Source: CAUSKK01 sp963533935
GTDB lineage: Bacteria; Pseudomonadota; Gammaproteobacteria; Cardiobacteriales; Cardiobacteriaceae
Length of the DNA stretch: 64,000 nt
Direction: 5' to 3'
Assembly (NCBI GenBank): GCA_963533935.1
Contig: CAUSQL010000003.1
Coordinates: 1 to 64,000 of the forward strand
The position numbers and the translations under genes are program-made. This document shows, piece after piece, positions 38,532 to 46,735 of this stretch (its first letter is position 1; the number at the start of each line of letters is the position of its first letter). The notes under the pieces are model-generated. The model searched no databases. It saw only the letters and a program-made list of their open reading frames with translations, and was not told where the DNA came from.

Positions 38532-39119
38532 ATGAAAATTCTCATTAATTTATTCCACCCCCATCTGGAACGCTCCAAAGTAAACAGCGTCTGGGCCGAG
38601 CGGCTGGCCCGCGAAGCAAACGTAACGGTGCGGAAAATCTATGAACTCTATCCCACGGGAAAAATTGATGTGGCTGCGGAACAGGCCGCGCTGCTGGCCC
38701 ATGACCGGCTGGTGTTCCAGCACCCGTTCTACTGGTATTCCGTTCCGCCCCTGATGAAGCAGTGGCTGGACGATGTACTTACCTATAACTGGGCCTATGG
38801 TCCCGAGGGTGGGGCTCTGGCTGGTAAGGAATGGGTCTGTGCCATTTCCACCGGCGGGCCGGCGGATTCCTATCAGGCCGGCGGCTACAATAATTTTTCC
38901 ATGTCGGAATTTCTTAAACCCCTACAACAAACGGCCAATTTGCTGAAAACGCCATTTTTGCCACCGTTTATTTTCCATGGGGCGGTAATTGCCGATGCGG
39001 CGGCCATTGCCAATTCGGCGGAAGCCTACGCCCAGCACCTGTTAAATCCATTGCTGGACCCGGCGAAAAAACTGGCGGCCCTCTCCGCCAAAATGGCGCA
39101 GGACGGCACAAGTTTATAA
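38532..39119 (+). CDS. NAD(P)H-dependent oxidoreductase, flavodoxin-like fold (KefF/MdaB family, 195 aa)
   Basis: Flavodoxin_2-type quinone reductase. Landmarks: MKILINLFHPHLERSKVNSVWAERL, HDRLVFQHPFYWYSVPPLMKQWLDDVLTYNWAYGPEGGALAGK (the HPFYW..P...K.W.D motif around the FMN) and AISTGGPADSYQAGGYNNFSMSEFLKPLQQTANLL. KefF activates the KefC potassium efflux channel, but no kefC is adjacent, so a free-standing quinone reductase is as likely. The ribosome site before ATG 38532 (GAGGG) is modest. Confidence 0.85.
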   Translation: MKILINLFHPHLERSKVNSVWAERLAREANVTVRKIYELYPTGKIDVAAEQAALLAHDRLVFQHPFYWYSVPPLMKQWLDDVLTYNWAYGPEGGALAGKEWVCAISTGGPADSYQAGGYNNFSMSEFLKPLQQTANLLKTPFLPPFIFHGAVIADAAAIANSAEAYAQHLLNPLLDPAKKLAALSAKMAQDGTSL

Positions 39120-39230
39120 ATAAAAGGTGGATTATTCCCCCCGATAAATCCATTTTTACTGCTCTTAACAGAGCATTTCATTTGCCGGGCGATTTTCGTC
39201 AAAATGAGAATCGGCGGCCCCGTTGCATTT

Positions 39231-39611
39231 TTATTTAGGCGCGGCGAATAGCTCCTTGGCCACAAATACCGCATTTAGCACCTTGGGAAAGCCCAAATAG
39301 GGCACACCCTGAATAAAAGTTTCCACAATTTGTTCCCGGCTCAGGCCCACGTTTAGGGCGGCCTGAATATGTACCCGCAGCTGTTTTTCGCAGCCGCCCT
39401 GGGCCGCCAGCAGCGCCAGGGTAATTAGTTCCCGCTGGGCTAAATTCAGGGCCGGCCGGGTGTAAATTTCTCCGAAGGCAAAGCCAATGATATAGGTGGC
39501 CAAATCCGGGGCAATGTCCGCCAGGGCGGCCATAACCTGTTCGCCCTGTTCGCCGTCAATTTCCCTTAATTTGGCCCGGCCGCGTTGCATTAGTTCCTGA
39601 TTTTTCAGCAT
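39231..39611 (-). CDS. Carboxymuconolactone decarboxylase (AhpD-like) family protein (126 aa)
   Basis: All-helical CMD-family protein: LATYIIGFAFGEIYTRPALNLAQRELITLALLAAQGGCEKQLRVHIQAALNVGLSREQIVETFIQGVPYLGFPKVLNAVFVAKELF. It has a single Cys in GGCEKQLxxH and lacks the CxxC of AhpD, so it belongs to the decarboxylase-like (PcaC/YurZ-type) branch; the true substrate is unknown. GGAG precedes the ATG. Divergent from the interrupted MerR gene across 71 bp with a palindromic site, which suggests that regulator controls it. Confidence 0.88.
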   Translation of the reverse strand: MLKNQELMQRGRAKLREIDGEQGEQVMAALADIAPDLATYIIGFAFGEIYTRPALNLAQRELITLALLAAQGGCEKQLRVHIQAALNVGLSREQIVETFIQGVPYLGFPKVLNAVFVAKELFAAPK

Positions 39612-39633
39612 TATTTTCTCCAGTAATTAAAAA

Positions 39634-39662
39634 TGCGGCGCCAGCTTAAGCTGTGAACCGCA
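39634..39662. promoter_or_regulatory. Candidate MerR-type operator
   Basis: The perfect 12-bp palindrome CAGCTTAAGCTG (39642-39653) is nested in TGCGG (39634-39638) / CCGCA (39658-39662), in the 71-bp gap between divergent merR-like and CMD genes. MerR regulators usually bind such dyads between -35 and -10. Confidence 0.5.
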
Positions 39663-39682
39663 CTTCATAGCAAGGAGTTTTT

Positions 39683-40042
39683 ATGCAAAGTAAGGAATTT
39701 GCCGCGCGCACCGGCCTAAGTATTTCCACCCTGCGCTATTACGAACGGGAAGGACTGCTTAAGCCGGAACGCAACCGCCACGGCTACCGGGCCTACGGCG
39801 AGCGGGATTTGGAGTGGGTCGGTTTTATCCGGAAATTGAAGGAAATGGGGGTGCCGCTGGCGCAGATTAAGGAATACGCCCGGCTGCGCCACCTCGGCGC
39901 CCAGACCATTCCGGAACGTTACGCCATTTTGCGCGCGCACCAGGCCACCTTAGAACGGCAATAGCAACAGCTGGCCAGCCACTGGGCCCTGCTGGAACGG
40001 AAATTGGCGCTGTATCGGGAACAGCTGCAGAAATTACATTAA
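39683..40042 (+). pseudogene. MerR-family transcriptional regulator interrupted by an in-frame amber codon
   Basis: The start at 39683 (AAGGAG upstream) gives MQSKEFAARTGLSISTLRYYEREGLLKPERNRHGYRAYGERDLEWVGFIRKLKEMGVPLAQIKEYARLRHLGAQTIPERYAILRAHQATLERQ, a full MerR winged helix-turn-helix plus the start of the dimerisation helix, then TAG at 39962-39964. The same frame continues without gap through QQLASHWALLERKLALYREQLQKLH to TAA at 40040-40042, exactly the coiled-coil end expected for the family. So a CAG-to-TAG change has probably cut the protein to 93 aa; DNA binding may persist with weakened dimerisation. Closest type: NmlR/AdhR-like regulators of electrophile or aldehyde stress. Confidence 0.8.
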
Positions 40043-40119
40043 CTTACATACAGGGGAAGCGCCCGTCCGTCGGTAAATTGCCATTAAACATACATATAAA
40101 GCGCCCCTCCGTCGGTAAA
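40043..40119. repeat. Dispersed element, two units in direct orientation
   Basis: TTACATACAGGGGAAGCGCC ... GTCGGTAAA is followed by TTAAACATACATATAAAGCG ... GTCGGTAAAA; a head-to-tail pair. Confidence 0.88.
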
Positions 40120-40168
40120 ATCCCAGCCGCCGCCAGTGCTATGCTGAAAAAAACACCAGAGCAAGCCC

Positions 40169-41131
40169 ATGAATCTAAAGCAGCAAACCCTAGAAACCCT
40201 TTTAACGGCCGCGGTGGCCGCCCCTTCGGGCCACAACAGCCAGCCCTGGCTCTTTACCGTTGGCACGGACGCGATTGTCCTACGGCCCGACTTCAGCCGC
40301 GCCCTGCCGGTGGTCGACCCGGAGCACCGCGAACTATTCATAAGTCTCGGCTGTGCCCTGGAAAATCTGTGTCTGCAGGCCAGCACCCTCCAGCTGGCGC
40401 CGACGGTCAGCCAGGGGGCGGACGGCACAATCACCGTCCAGCTGGCGCCGGCGGCCACGGTGCCGGACCCGCTGGCTGAAGCCATTTTCCGCCGCCAGAG
40501 CAATCGTGGCCTGTACGACGGCCGCCGCATTCCCGCGGAACAGCTGGTGCCGCTGCTGTACGCTCCGGTCGGCATCACCATCAACGCCTACGAGCGGGAT
40601 TCTCCGGAATTCACCCGGCTGGCGGCGGCGGTGCAGCAGGGCAACACAGCCCAGCTGGACGACCCGGCCTTCCGCGCTGAACTGCTGTCCTGGATTCGCT
40701 TTAATGAGGCCCACAGCCTGGCCCACCGCGACGGCCTGAGCAATGCGGTGCTGGGGGCGCCGAACCTGCCGCGCTGGCTGGCCCGGCTAATTGTTGGTGC
40801 CATGCTGAATCCCCGCCGGCAGAACCGGGTTGATGGCCGCCATCTGGCCCATTCCTCCCATCTATTGCTGCTCAGCACCAGCGGCGACGACCGCACCGCC
40901 TGGATTGCCGCCGGTCGGGCCCTGCAACGGCTGCTGCTGGGTTTAAGCGCGGCGGGCCTGGCCGCCGCCTATCTCAATCAGCCCTGCGAAATGCCACCGC
41001 TGCGTGCCCAGTTGCGGGCGGAGCTAGTGCCGGAGGGCTTTCCGCAGATTCTGCTGCGCATTGGCTACGGCCAGAATCAGGCCTACTCGCTGCGACGCCC
41101 AGTGGCTGCTATGGTTAAGTACTTGGTTTAA
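40169..41131 (+). CDS. Nitroreductase-like protein, Acg family (320 aa)
   Basis: FMN-type nitroreductase fold. Landmarks: LLTAAVAAPSGHNSQPWLFTVG (the PSxxNxQPW FMN loop), LFISLGCALENLCLQA, FRRQSNRGLYDGRRIP, an HSSHLLLLSTSGDDRTAWIAAGRALQRLLLGLSAAGLAAAYLNQPCE segment, and LRIGYGQ ... RRPVAAMV at the end. The two-half arrangement and length fit the Acg/Rv3131-like branch. Physiological substrate unknown. It is followed after 27 bp by an alpha/beta hydrolase gene on the same strand. Confidence 0.85.
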   Translation: MNLKQQTLETLLTAAVAAPSGHNSQPWLFTVGTDAIVLRPDFSRALPVVDPEHRELFISLGCALENLCLQASTLQLAPTVSQGADGTITVQLAPAATVPDPLAEAIFRRQSNRGLYDGRRIPAEQLVPLLYAPVGITINAYERDSPEFTRLAAAVQQGNTAQLDDPAFRAELLSWIRFNEAHSLAHRDGLSNAVLGAPNLPRWLARLIVGAMLNPRRQNRVDGRHLAHSSHLLLLSTSGDDRTAWIAAGRALQRLLLGLSAAGLAAAYLNQPCEMPPLRAQLRAELVPEGFPQILLRIGYGQNQAYSLRRPVAAMVKYLV

Positions 41132-41158
41132 ACTATCGGTTTTTCCCAAGGAAAAACC

Positions 41159-41980
41159 ATGTTGAAACGTCTAATCCTATCCCTACTGCTAATCCTGCCG
41201 CTGCTGGCCCTGGCCGTAATCATGACCGCCTGCACCCTGCAGGAGAAGCTGCTATTTCACCCGGAGCCGCTGCCGGCGGACTACCGCTTTAGCGTGCCCC
41301 CGGGCTACCACTTCAAATTGCGGGAAATCACCCTGCCGGTGAACGGCGCCCAGCTGTCCGGCCTGCACCTGGCCCTGGAACGGCCCCGCGGCGCCTTGCT
41401 CTTCTTTCACGGCAACGCCGGCGCCCTGGACGGCTGGCTAATCACCCTGGCCCCCTTAACCAATTTGGGCTGGGACATCTACGTCTTTGACTACCGCGGC
41501 TTCGGCAAGAGCAGCGGCCGGATTAAAAATCAGGCCCAGCTGCTGGAGGACAGCGACGCCATGGCCCGGTGGGTACGGCAGGATTTTCCCGGCCCCATCG
41601 TGCCGGTGGGCTATTCCATCGGCAGCGGTCTGGCCGCCTACCAGGCGCAGCGCCTGCAGGCGCCGGCGGTGATTCTGCTTGCCCCCTACTATTCCTTCCG
41701 CGACCTAATTGGCGAGAAGGCGCCCTGGTTTCCCAGCTTTCTACTGCGCTACCAGCTGCCCAGCATTGATTACCTCCGCGCCGCGCCGGGCCGCATAACC
41801 CTAATGCACGGTGAACGGGACTCGCTGATTCCGCCGCACCACAGCCGCCGACTCAAGGAAGAACTGGGGGCGCGGGCGCAGCTGGTGCTGGTGCCGGCCG
41901 ACCACGGTTCCCTGCTGGACCCCCAATGGCATTCCCACCTGGCCGAGGCGCTAAATGCGGTGGTGCCGGCCCAACCCTAG
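41159..41980 (+). CDS. Alpha/beta hydrolase, BEM46/YfhR-like, lipoprotein-type N-terminus (273 aa)
   Basis: N-terminal membrane/signal segment with a possible lipobox (VIMTAC), then EKLLFHPEPLPADYRF, typical of this family. Catalytic triad visible: Ser153 in GYSIGSG, Asp221 in HGERDSLIPP, His249 in ADHGS. FHGNAGALDGW is the oxyanion-hole strand and DYRGFGKSSGR is the conserved loop. Probably an inner- or outer-membrane-anchored esterase/hydrolase facing the periplasm; substrate unknown. Confidence 0.88.
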   Translation: MLKRLILSLLLILPLLALAVIMTACTLQEKLLFHPEPLPADYRFSVPPGYHFKLREITLPVNGAQLSGLHLALERPRGALLFFHGNAGALDGWLITLAPLTNLGWDIYVFDYRGFGKSSGRIKNQAQLLEDSDAMARWVRQDFPGPIVPVGYSIGSGLAAYQAQRLQAPAVILLAPYYSFRDLIGEKAPWFPSFLLRYQLPSIDYLRAAPGRITLMHGERDSLIPPHHSRRLKEELGARAQLVLVPADHGSLLDPQWHSHLAEALNAVVPAQP

Positions 41981-42047
41981 CCCCGGCGAGGGCGGTTCTA
42001 TGGCCGGAAGGTGAAGGCGCCGCCCGCTTCTTTATCTATTAGGGGCT

Positions 42048-42128
42048 AATTACCGACAGAGGGGCGCTTAGGCTGTATGTAATTAAGGCTTAAATACATA
42101 CAGCCTAAGCGCCCCTCTGTATTTAAAC
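42048..42128. repeat. Dispersed palindromic element, paired form
   Basis: ATTACCGACAGAGGGGCGCT ... GTATGTAATTAAGG / CTTAAATACATACAGCC ... GCGCCCCTCTGTATTTAAA. Near-perfect. Confidence 0.92.
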
Positions 42129-42162
42129 CATCTTTATAAAAGCCCATCTCTGGCTCGGCCTA

Positions 42163-42168
42163 CAATAG
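42163..42168 (+). promoter_or_regulatory. Candidate -10 box of tas
   Basis: TACAAT within GGCCTACAATAGGCC, about 45 bp before the tas start; same TANAAT plus GGCCC pattern as before other genes. No clear -35 box. Confidence 0.35.
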
Positions 42169-42211
42169 GCCCTTTCTCCCGGGGCCCGTCCCCCACTCAC
42201 AAGGAAATTCC

Positions 42212-43258
42212 ATGCAATACAGAAAACTAGGTGGCACTGACCTGGCCGTCAGTCTCATCTGCCTCGGCACCATGACCTGGGGCGAACAAAATTCCGAAGC
42301 CGAAGCCCACGAACAGCTGGATTACGCGCTGGCCCAGGGCGTTAATTTCATCGACACCGCCGAACTCTACCCGGTGCCGCCTTCAGCGCAAACCTACGGC
42401 CGCACCGAGGAATACATCGGCAGCTGGCTGCAGCGGCGCGGCGGCCGCGACCGGCTCATTCTCGCCTCGAAAATCGCCGGCCCCTCCCGCGGCGAGGCGG
42501 AAAAATACATGCGCGGCGGCTCCCGCTTTAATCGCCGGCAGATTCTCGCCGCCTGCGACGCCAGCCTGCAGCGGCTGCGCACCGATTACCTCGACCTGTA
42601 CCAGCTGCACTGGCCGGAGCGCTCCGTTAATTTCTTCGGCAAGCTCGGCCTCAGCCAGCTGGACCCCAGCGAAGAAGTTACGGATTTAAACGAAACCCTG
42701 GACGCCCTGGCCGAACTGCAGCGGGCCGGCAAAATCCGCTATTACGGTTTGTCCAACGAAACGCCCTGGGGGGTGATGAACCACCTGCGCCACCGCCGGC
42801 CGGAGCTGCAGCTGGTGTCGGTGCAGAATCCCTACAACCTGTTGAACCGCTCCTATGAGGTGGGGCTGGCGGAGGTGTCCCTGCGCGAACGGGTGGGGCT
42901 GCTGGCCTACTCGCCGCTGGCCTTCGGCCTGCTGTCGGGCAAATACCTGGCGCCGCGGGCCCAGTGGGCTGATTCCTGGCGGTTGAAAAAATATGAGCGC
43001 TTCCAGCGCTATTCCAGCGACCTGGCCTTCAAAGCCACTGAGCAATACGCGGCCCTGGCCCGGCAGCACGGTTTAAGCCTGACCCAGCTGGCCCTGGCCT
43101 TCGTTAACCAGCGCGCCTTCGTTACCGCCAACATCATCGGCGCCACCGACATGGCGCAGCTGAGGGAGAACATCGCCAGCGTAGGGGTGCAGCTGACCCC
43201 GGAACTGCTGGCGGCCATCGACGCCATTCACGGGCAGATTTCCAATCCCTGCCCCTAA
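42212..43258 (+). CDS. tas: Aldo/keto reductase, Tas family
   Basis: NADPH-dependent (beta/alpha)8 reductase of 348 aa. Landmarks: MQYRKLGGTDLAVSLICLGTMTWGEQNSEAEAHEQLDYALAQGVNFIDTAELYPVPP (catalytic D and Y), LASKIAG (Lys), YQLHWPER (His), IRYYGLSNETPWGV, YSPLAFGLLSGKY and IIGATDMAQLRENI (NADP-binding end). AAGGAAAT precedes ATG 42212. The stop overlaps the dnaB start by one base. Confidence 0.93.
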   Translation: MQYRKLGGTDLAVSLICLGTMTWGEQNSEAEAHEQLDYALAQGVNFIDTAELYPVPPSAQTYGRTEEYIGSWLQRRGGRDRLILASKIAGPSRGEAEKYMRGGSRFNRRQILAACDASLQRLRTDYLDLYQLHWPERSVNFFGKLGLSQLDPSEEVTDLNETLDALAELQRAGKIRYYGLSNETPWGVMNHLRHRRPELQLVSVQNPYNLLNRSYEVGLAEVSLRERVGLLAYSPLAFGLLSGKYLAPRAQWADSWRLKKYERFQRYSSDLAFKATEQYAALARQHGLSLTQLALAFVNQRAFVTANIIGATDMAQLRENIASVGVQLTPELLAAIDAIHGQISNPCP

Positions 43259-44640
43259 TGGTGGAGAACCAGCGCCAGCGGGTTAGCCCCAAATCCCGGG
43301 AGATGGAGGAGGCGCTGCTGGCGGCCATCGTTCAGGACAACAATCTGTGGGACCGGGTACAGGGGCAAATTCACCAGAGCGACTTCAGCGAGAAGCGCAA
43401 CGGCCAGATTTTCGCCGCCATGGACAAGCTCTTCAGCGATGGGGTGGCGGTTAATTGGCTGTCGCTGACCGAGGAGCTGCGCAGCCGCAGCCAGCTGGGC
43501 TTCGAGGAGAACTCCCACTATCTGCAACAGTTGGAACAGGGCTTTGCCTTTGAAGGCGCCCGGGTGGAGAACTTCATGCGGGTAATCCGCGACCGGGCGG
43601 CCATGCGCCGGCTCATCGGCATCGCCGAAGAGACCATCGACGACGTCTACGACCCCCAGGGACGCAGCGCCAAAGACCTGCTGGATTTGGCGGAAACGCG
43701 CATCTTCCAGCTGGGCAACGACTACCGCAACCACGAGGAATCGGGCTTCCAGAGCGCCCGCATCGTCGTCGCCGACACCCTGCAGTATGTGCAGACGCTC
43801 ATGAACAATAATTCGGCGGTTACCGGCCTATCCACCGGTTTTTCCGAATTGGACCAGGCCACCGCCGGCCTGCATTCCGGAGAATTAATCATCGTTGGCG
43901 GCCGGCCGTCCATGGGTAAGACCACCTTCGTGATGAACATCGCCGAAAACGTCAGCATGGGCGGCTACGTAACCGCGGTGTTCTCCCTGGAAATGCCGGC
44001 GCGGGCGCTGATGATGCGGCTGTTTTCCTCCATGGGCGCCATTCCCAGCAATCGCATGCGCATTGGCAATCTGGACGCCCGGGAAATTAACCGGCTGCAG
44101 GGGGCGGTAAATACCCTGCAGAAAATGCCGCTGTTCATCGACGATTCTTCCCACATGACCATCAGCGAGATGCGCGCCCGCTGCCGGCGGCTGCAGCGGG
44201 AGCAGGGCCATCTGCACCTGGTGGTGGTGGATTATCTCCAGCTGATGCAGCCGGAGCGCAGCAACGACAATCGGGTTAATCAGATGTCGGACATATCCCG
44301 CGGCCTGAAGCTGCTGGCCAAGGAACTGAACGTGCCGGTCATTGCCCTGTCGCAGTTGAACCGGGCCCTGGAAAGCCGCGAGAACAAGGATAAGCGGCCG
44401 AAGCTGTCGGACCTGCGCGATTCCGGCGCCATCGAGCAGGACGCGGACGTGGTCATGTTCGTCTACCGGGACACCTACTACAACAGCGGCGAGCGGGCCG
44501 AGCAGAAGCCGGGGGCGGAAATAATCATTTCCAAGCAGCGCAACGGTGAGCTGGGCACCATTTATTTGGATTTTCAGGGGCAATTTCTGCGCTTTTCCGA
44601 CCGGCAGATTCCCCAGGTTCAAGAGGAGAGCGAATTCTAA
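43258..44640 (+). CDS. dnaB: Replicative DNA helicase DnaB
   Basis: Hexameric 5-prime to 3-prime helicase of the replisome. 460 aa: N-terminal DnaG-interacting domain (VSPKSREMEEALLAAIVQDNNLWDRV), linker, RecA-like domain with Walker A IVGGRPSMGKTTF (about 213-224), FSLEMPARALMMRLFSSMGAI, Walker B HLVVVDYLQLM, ALSQLNRALESRENKDKRPKLSDLRDSGAIEQDADVV and ISKQRNGELGTIYL. tas, dnaB and alr overlap by single bases (TAATG), so they are translationally coupled; the dnaB-alr order is common in gammaproteobacteria. Confidence 0.97.
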   Translation: MVENQRQRVSPKSREMEEALLAAIVQDNNLWDRVQGQIHQSDFSEKRNGQIFAAMDKLFSDGVAVNWLSLTEELRSRSQLGFEENSHYLQQLEQGFAFEGARVENFMRVIRDRAAMRRLIGIAEETIDDVYDPQGRSAKDLLDLAETRIFQLGNDYRNHEESGFQSARIVVADTLQYVQTLMNNNSAVTGLSTGFSELDQATAGLHSGELIIVGGRPSMGKTTFVMNIAENVSMGGYVTAVFSLEMPARALMMRLFSSMGAIPSNRMRIGNLDAREINRLQGAVNTLQKMPLFIDDSSHMTISEMRARCRRLQREQGHLHLVVVDYLQLMQPERSNDNRVNQMSDISRGLKLLAKELNVPVIALSQLNRALESRENKDKRPKLSDLRDSGAIEQDADVVMFVYRDTYYNSGERAEQKPGAEIIISKQRNGELGTIYLDFQGQFLRFSDRQIPQVQEESEF

Positions 44641-45710
44641 TGCGTCCATTACGTCGTTTAATCAGTCGGCGGAATTTGCGCCACAACCTGCGCGTTTTGC
44701 AGGCCCGGGCCGGCGCGCGGCGGCTGGTGGCGGTGCTGAAGGCCAACGGCTACGGCCACGGCGTCCATTTACTCAAAGAAGAGCTAGCGGCAGTGCCCCT
44801 GCTGGCGGTGGCGGCCATCGACGAGGCGCTGGAGCTGCGCGCCCTCGGCTACGGCCAGCCGGTGCTGCTGCTGGAGGGCATTTTTCACCGGGAAGAAATT
44901 GCCCTTTGCCGCCGGGACCGCTTTATTCCGCTAATTCACAACTTTGCGCAGCTGCACTGGCTCAGGGAGGCGGCGCAGCCGCTGGCAATCTGGCTGAAGT
45001 TCGACAGCGGCATGCACCGGCTGGGCTTTTCCCTGGCCGAGCTGGCGGAATTTACCCGAGTATTAAGGGAAGCGCCGCAGCTGCGGCTGACCGGCCTGGC
45101 CTCGCACTTTAACCGGGCCGACGAGGCGGATTTGGCGCCGAGTCGCCGGCAGCAGGCGCAAATTTCCGAGCTGCTGCGCCTTTACCCGGATTTACGGCGC
45201 AGCTTCAGCAATAGCGCGGCCCTGTTCAGCCTCGACGACGTGGCAGAAGATTTCGTGCGGCCGGGGCTGGCCCTCTACGGCATGAGCCCCTTCGCCCACC
45301 GTTCCGCGGCGGAGCTAGAGCTACGGCCGGTGATGGAATTGACCACGGAAATTCTCGCAGTGCACGAACTTAGCGCCGGCGACCGGGCCGGCTACGGCGG
45401 TCAATTTGTCGCGCCGGCGGCCGGCTACCTGGCCACCATCGCCCTGGGCTACGGCGACGGCTTCAAGCGGGAAATTATTAGCGGCCGGCCGCATTTGCTG
45501 GTGCAGGGCCGCACCTATCCGCTGGTGGGCCGGGTGGCCATGGACATGAGCCTGCTGTGGCTGGGGCCGCAGTGCCAGGCGCCGGGCAGTGTGGTTACGG
45601 TTTTCGGCGCGGCCAATCCGGCGGAATCGCTGGCGGCGCAGCTGGACACCATTCCCTACACCCTGACCACCTGCCTGACGGCGCGGGTGCCCCTGGTGGC
45701 GGTGGATTAG
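44640..45710 (+). CDS. alr: Alanine racemase
   Basis: PLP enzyme making D-alanine for peptidoglycan. 356 aa. PLP Lys in VAVLKANGYGHG (about residue 34), LEGIFHREEI, KFDSGMHRLGF, LASHFNRADE, FSNSAALF, RPGLALYGMSP, the catalytic Tyr region GDRAGYGGQFVAP, GYGDGFKR and GRVAMDMSLL. Coupled to dnaB by a 1-nt overlap. Confidence 0.96.
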   Translation: MRPLRRLISRRNLRHNLRVLQARAGARRLVAVLKANGYGHGVHLLKEELAAVPLLAVAAIDEALELRALGYGQPVLLLEGIFHREEIALCRRDRFIPLIHNFAQLHWLREAAQPLAIWLKFDSGMHRLGFSLAELAEFTRVLREAPQLRLTGLASHFNRADEADLAPSRRQQAQISELLRLYPDLRRSFSNSAALFSLDDVAEDFVRPGLALYGMSPFAHRSAAELELRPVMELTTEILAVHELSAGDRAGYGGQFVAPAAGYLATIALGYGDGFKREIISGRPHLLVQGRTYPLVGRVAMDMSLLWLGPQCQAPGSVVTVFGAANPAESLAAQLDTIPYTLTTCLTARVPLVAVD

Positions 45711-45714
45711 GGCC

Positions 45715-45878
45715 TTTACCGACAACGGGCGGTTGTTTGCTGACGCTCACGCGCCCTTTACCTACGGGCGGGCGCTTTCTCTGTATGTTTAATAAGACTT
45801 TTAAACATACAGGGGAAGCGCCCGTCCGTTTGTAATTAGCCCATTTACAAACATACGGGCGCTTTAGCTGTTTGTAAA
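45715..45878. repeat. Dispersed elements: long-variant pair plus single unit
   Basis: TTTACCGACAACGGGCGG with insert GTTGTTTGCTGACGCTCACG before GGGCGCTT, then a pair centred at GTATGTTTAATAAGAC, then the unit TTTACAAACATACGGGCGCT ... GCTGTTTGTAAAA. Confidence 0.88.
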
Positions 45879-46040
45879 ATTTGCCTCGTAGCCTTGGCTG
45901 GCGTGATGTAACGGGCCGGCGTAAAAACCGTGGCAATTAAAAGCCTAATGACGCCTAGGCCAGCAACGGGACAGTTGATGACAACGGCCTGAACCTTAGC
46001 ATTCTCGGCCCCACCCTCTAGTTACTGGCATAAACAGTCT

Positions 46041-46194
46041 TTTACCGACGACCGGGCGGTTGTCTCCCTGCGTTAGCCGGCTTTGCTTCTCCCATGTGTA
46101 TTAGGAGCGTTAATTACATACAAGATAAGCGCCTGCCCGTTTGTAAATAGGCTATTTACAGTCGGACGGGCGCTTCCCCTGTATGTATTTTTAA
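46041..46194. repeat. Dispersed elements: long-variant pair plus single unit
   Basis: TTTACCGACGACCGGGCGG with insert GTTGTCTCCCTGCGTTAGCC, right arm TTACATACAAGATAAGCGCC, then the unit TTTACAGTCGGACGGGCGCT ... GTATGTATTTTT, which abuts the duplicated sixA end. Confidence 0.85.
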
Positions 46195-46226
46195 AGCTCG
46201 GGGACGAAACTATTAATAAGGCGCCA
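46192..46226. repeat. 35-bp direct duplicate of the sixA 3-prime end
   Basis: The sequence starting TAAAGCTCGGGGACGAAACT occurs identically at 46192-46226 and 46283-46317, 91 bp apart. The second copy is the true end of sixA; the first lies just beyond its stop codon and directly adjoins a dispersed repeat unit. Confidence 0.9.
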
Positions 46227-46281
46227 TTTACCGTTATGAAGGGCTTTAGCCCCAGCAGGCCTACCGCAGCGGGTTAGAAAT

Positions 46282-46725
46282 CTAAAGCTCGGGGACGAAA
46301 CTATTAATAAGGCGCCACTTGGCCTGATGAAAGGCAAACACCGCCACCTGGCTGTGGCCGAAGAACAGCAGCTGGTTATCGCCGGCCAGCCGCGCCGCCA
46401 GCGCGCCAATCCACATCTGGTGGCCCACCACGATGAGGGACGCTTCACCGCTGTGCTGAATGGCCTGAAAAACCCCATCTTCGTCGGCGGCGGGGTTCAG
46501 CGCCGGCTTAACAATGAAGTCCTCCCGGTAGTATTTGGCGGTCTCCTGGCTGCGCAGCGCCTCGGAGGCCCAGGTGGAGCAGTTCGGGTAATGCTGCTGG
46601 AGCCAGGCGCCGCTGGCCTGGGCCTGCTGGTGGCCGCGGGCGTCCAGGGCCCGCTGCCGGTCCCGGTAGTGTTCGGCGCTGGCGTGGCGCCACAGCACCA
46701 GTTCTAAATTAAAGATTTCGTTCAT
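46282..46725 (-). CDS. sixA: Phosphohistidine phosphatase SixA-like
   Basis: Short histidine-phosphatase (147 aa). Start at 46725 (MNEIFNLELVLWRHASAEHYRDRQRALDARGHQQAQASGAWL) with GGGAG upstream; the 46893 start would overlap dgkA out of frame. Catalytic His in LWRHAxAE and second His in LIVVGHQMWIGALAARLAG; SEALRSQETAKYY is the conserved substrate segment. SixA dephosphorylates histidine-phosphotransfer proteins. Its last 11 codons are duplicated downstream. Co-directional with dgkA (10-bp gap). Confidence 0.9.
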   Translation of the reverse strand: MNEIFNLELVLWRHASAEHYRDRQRALDARGHQQAQASGAWLQQHYPNCSTWASEALRSQETAKYYREDFIVKPALNPAADEDGVFQAIQHSGEASLIVVGHQMWIGALAARLAGDNQLLFFGHSQVAVFAFHQAKWRLINSFVPEL

Positions 46726-46735
46726 GGTTTTCTCC

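Larger units (their letters stand above)
45711..46281. other. 571-bp gene-free stretch between convergent alr and sixA
   Basis: Contains dispersed elements at 45715-45878 and 46041-46194, a 160-bp unique part (about 45879-46040) in which I see no gene or RNA, and a 35-bp copy of the sixA 3-prime end at 46192-46226. Confidence 0.75.

Noticed and set aside
39657..39665. Pasteurellaceae uptake core AAGTGCGGT (minus strand)
   Set aside because: I noticed only this one copy, in the merR promoter gap; a genuine uptake signal would be frequent. I also noticed no Neisseria-type GCCGTCTGAA.
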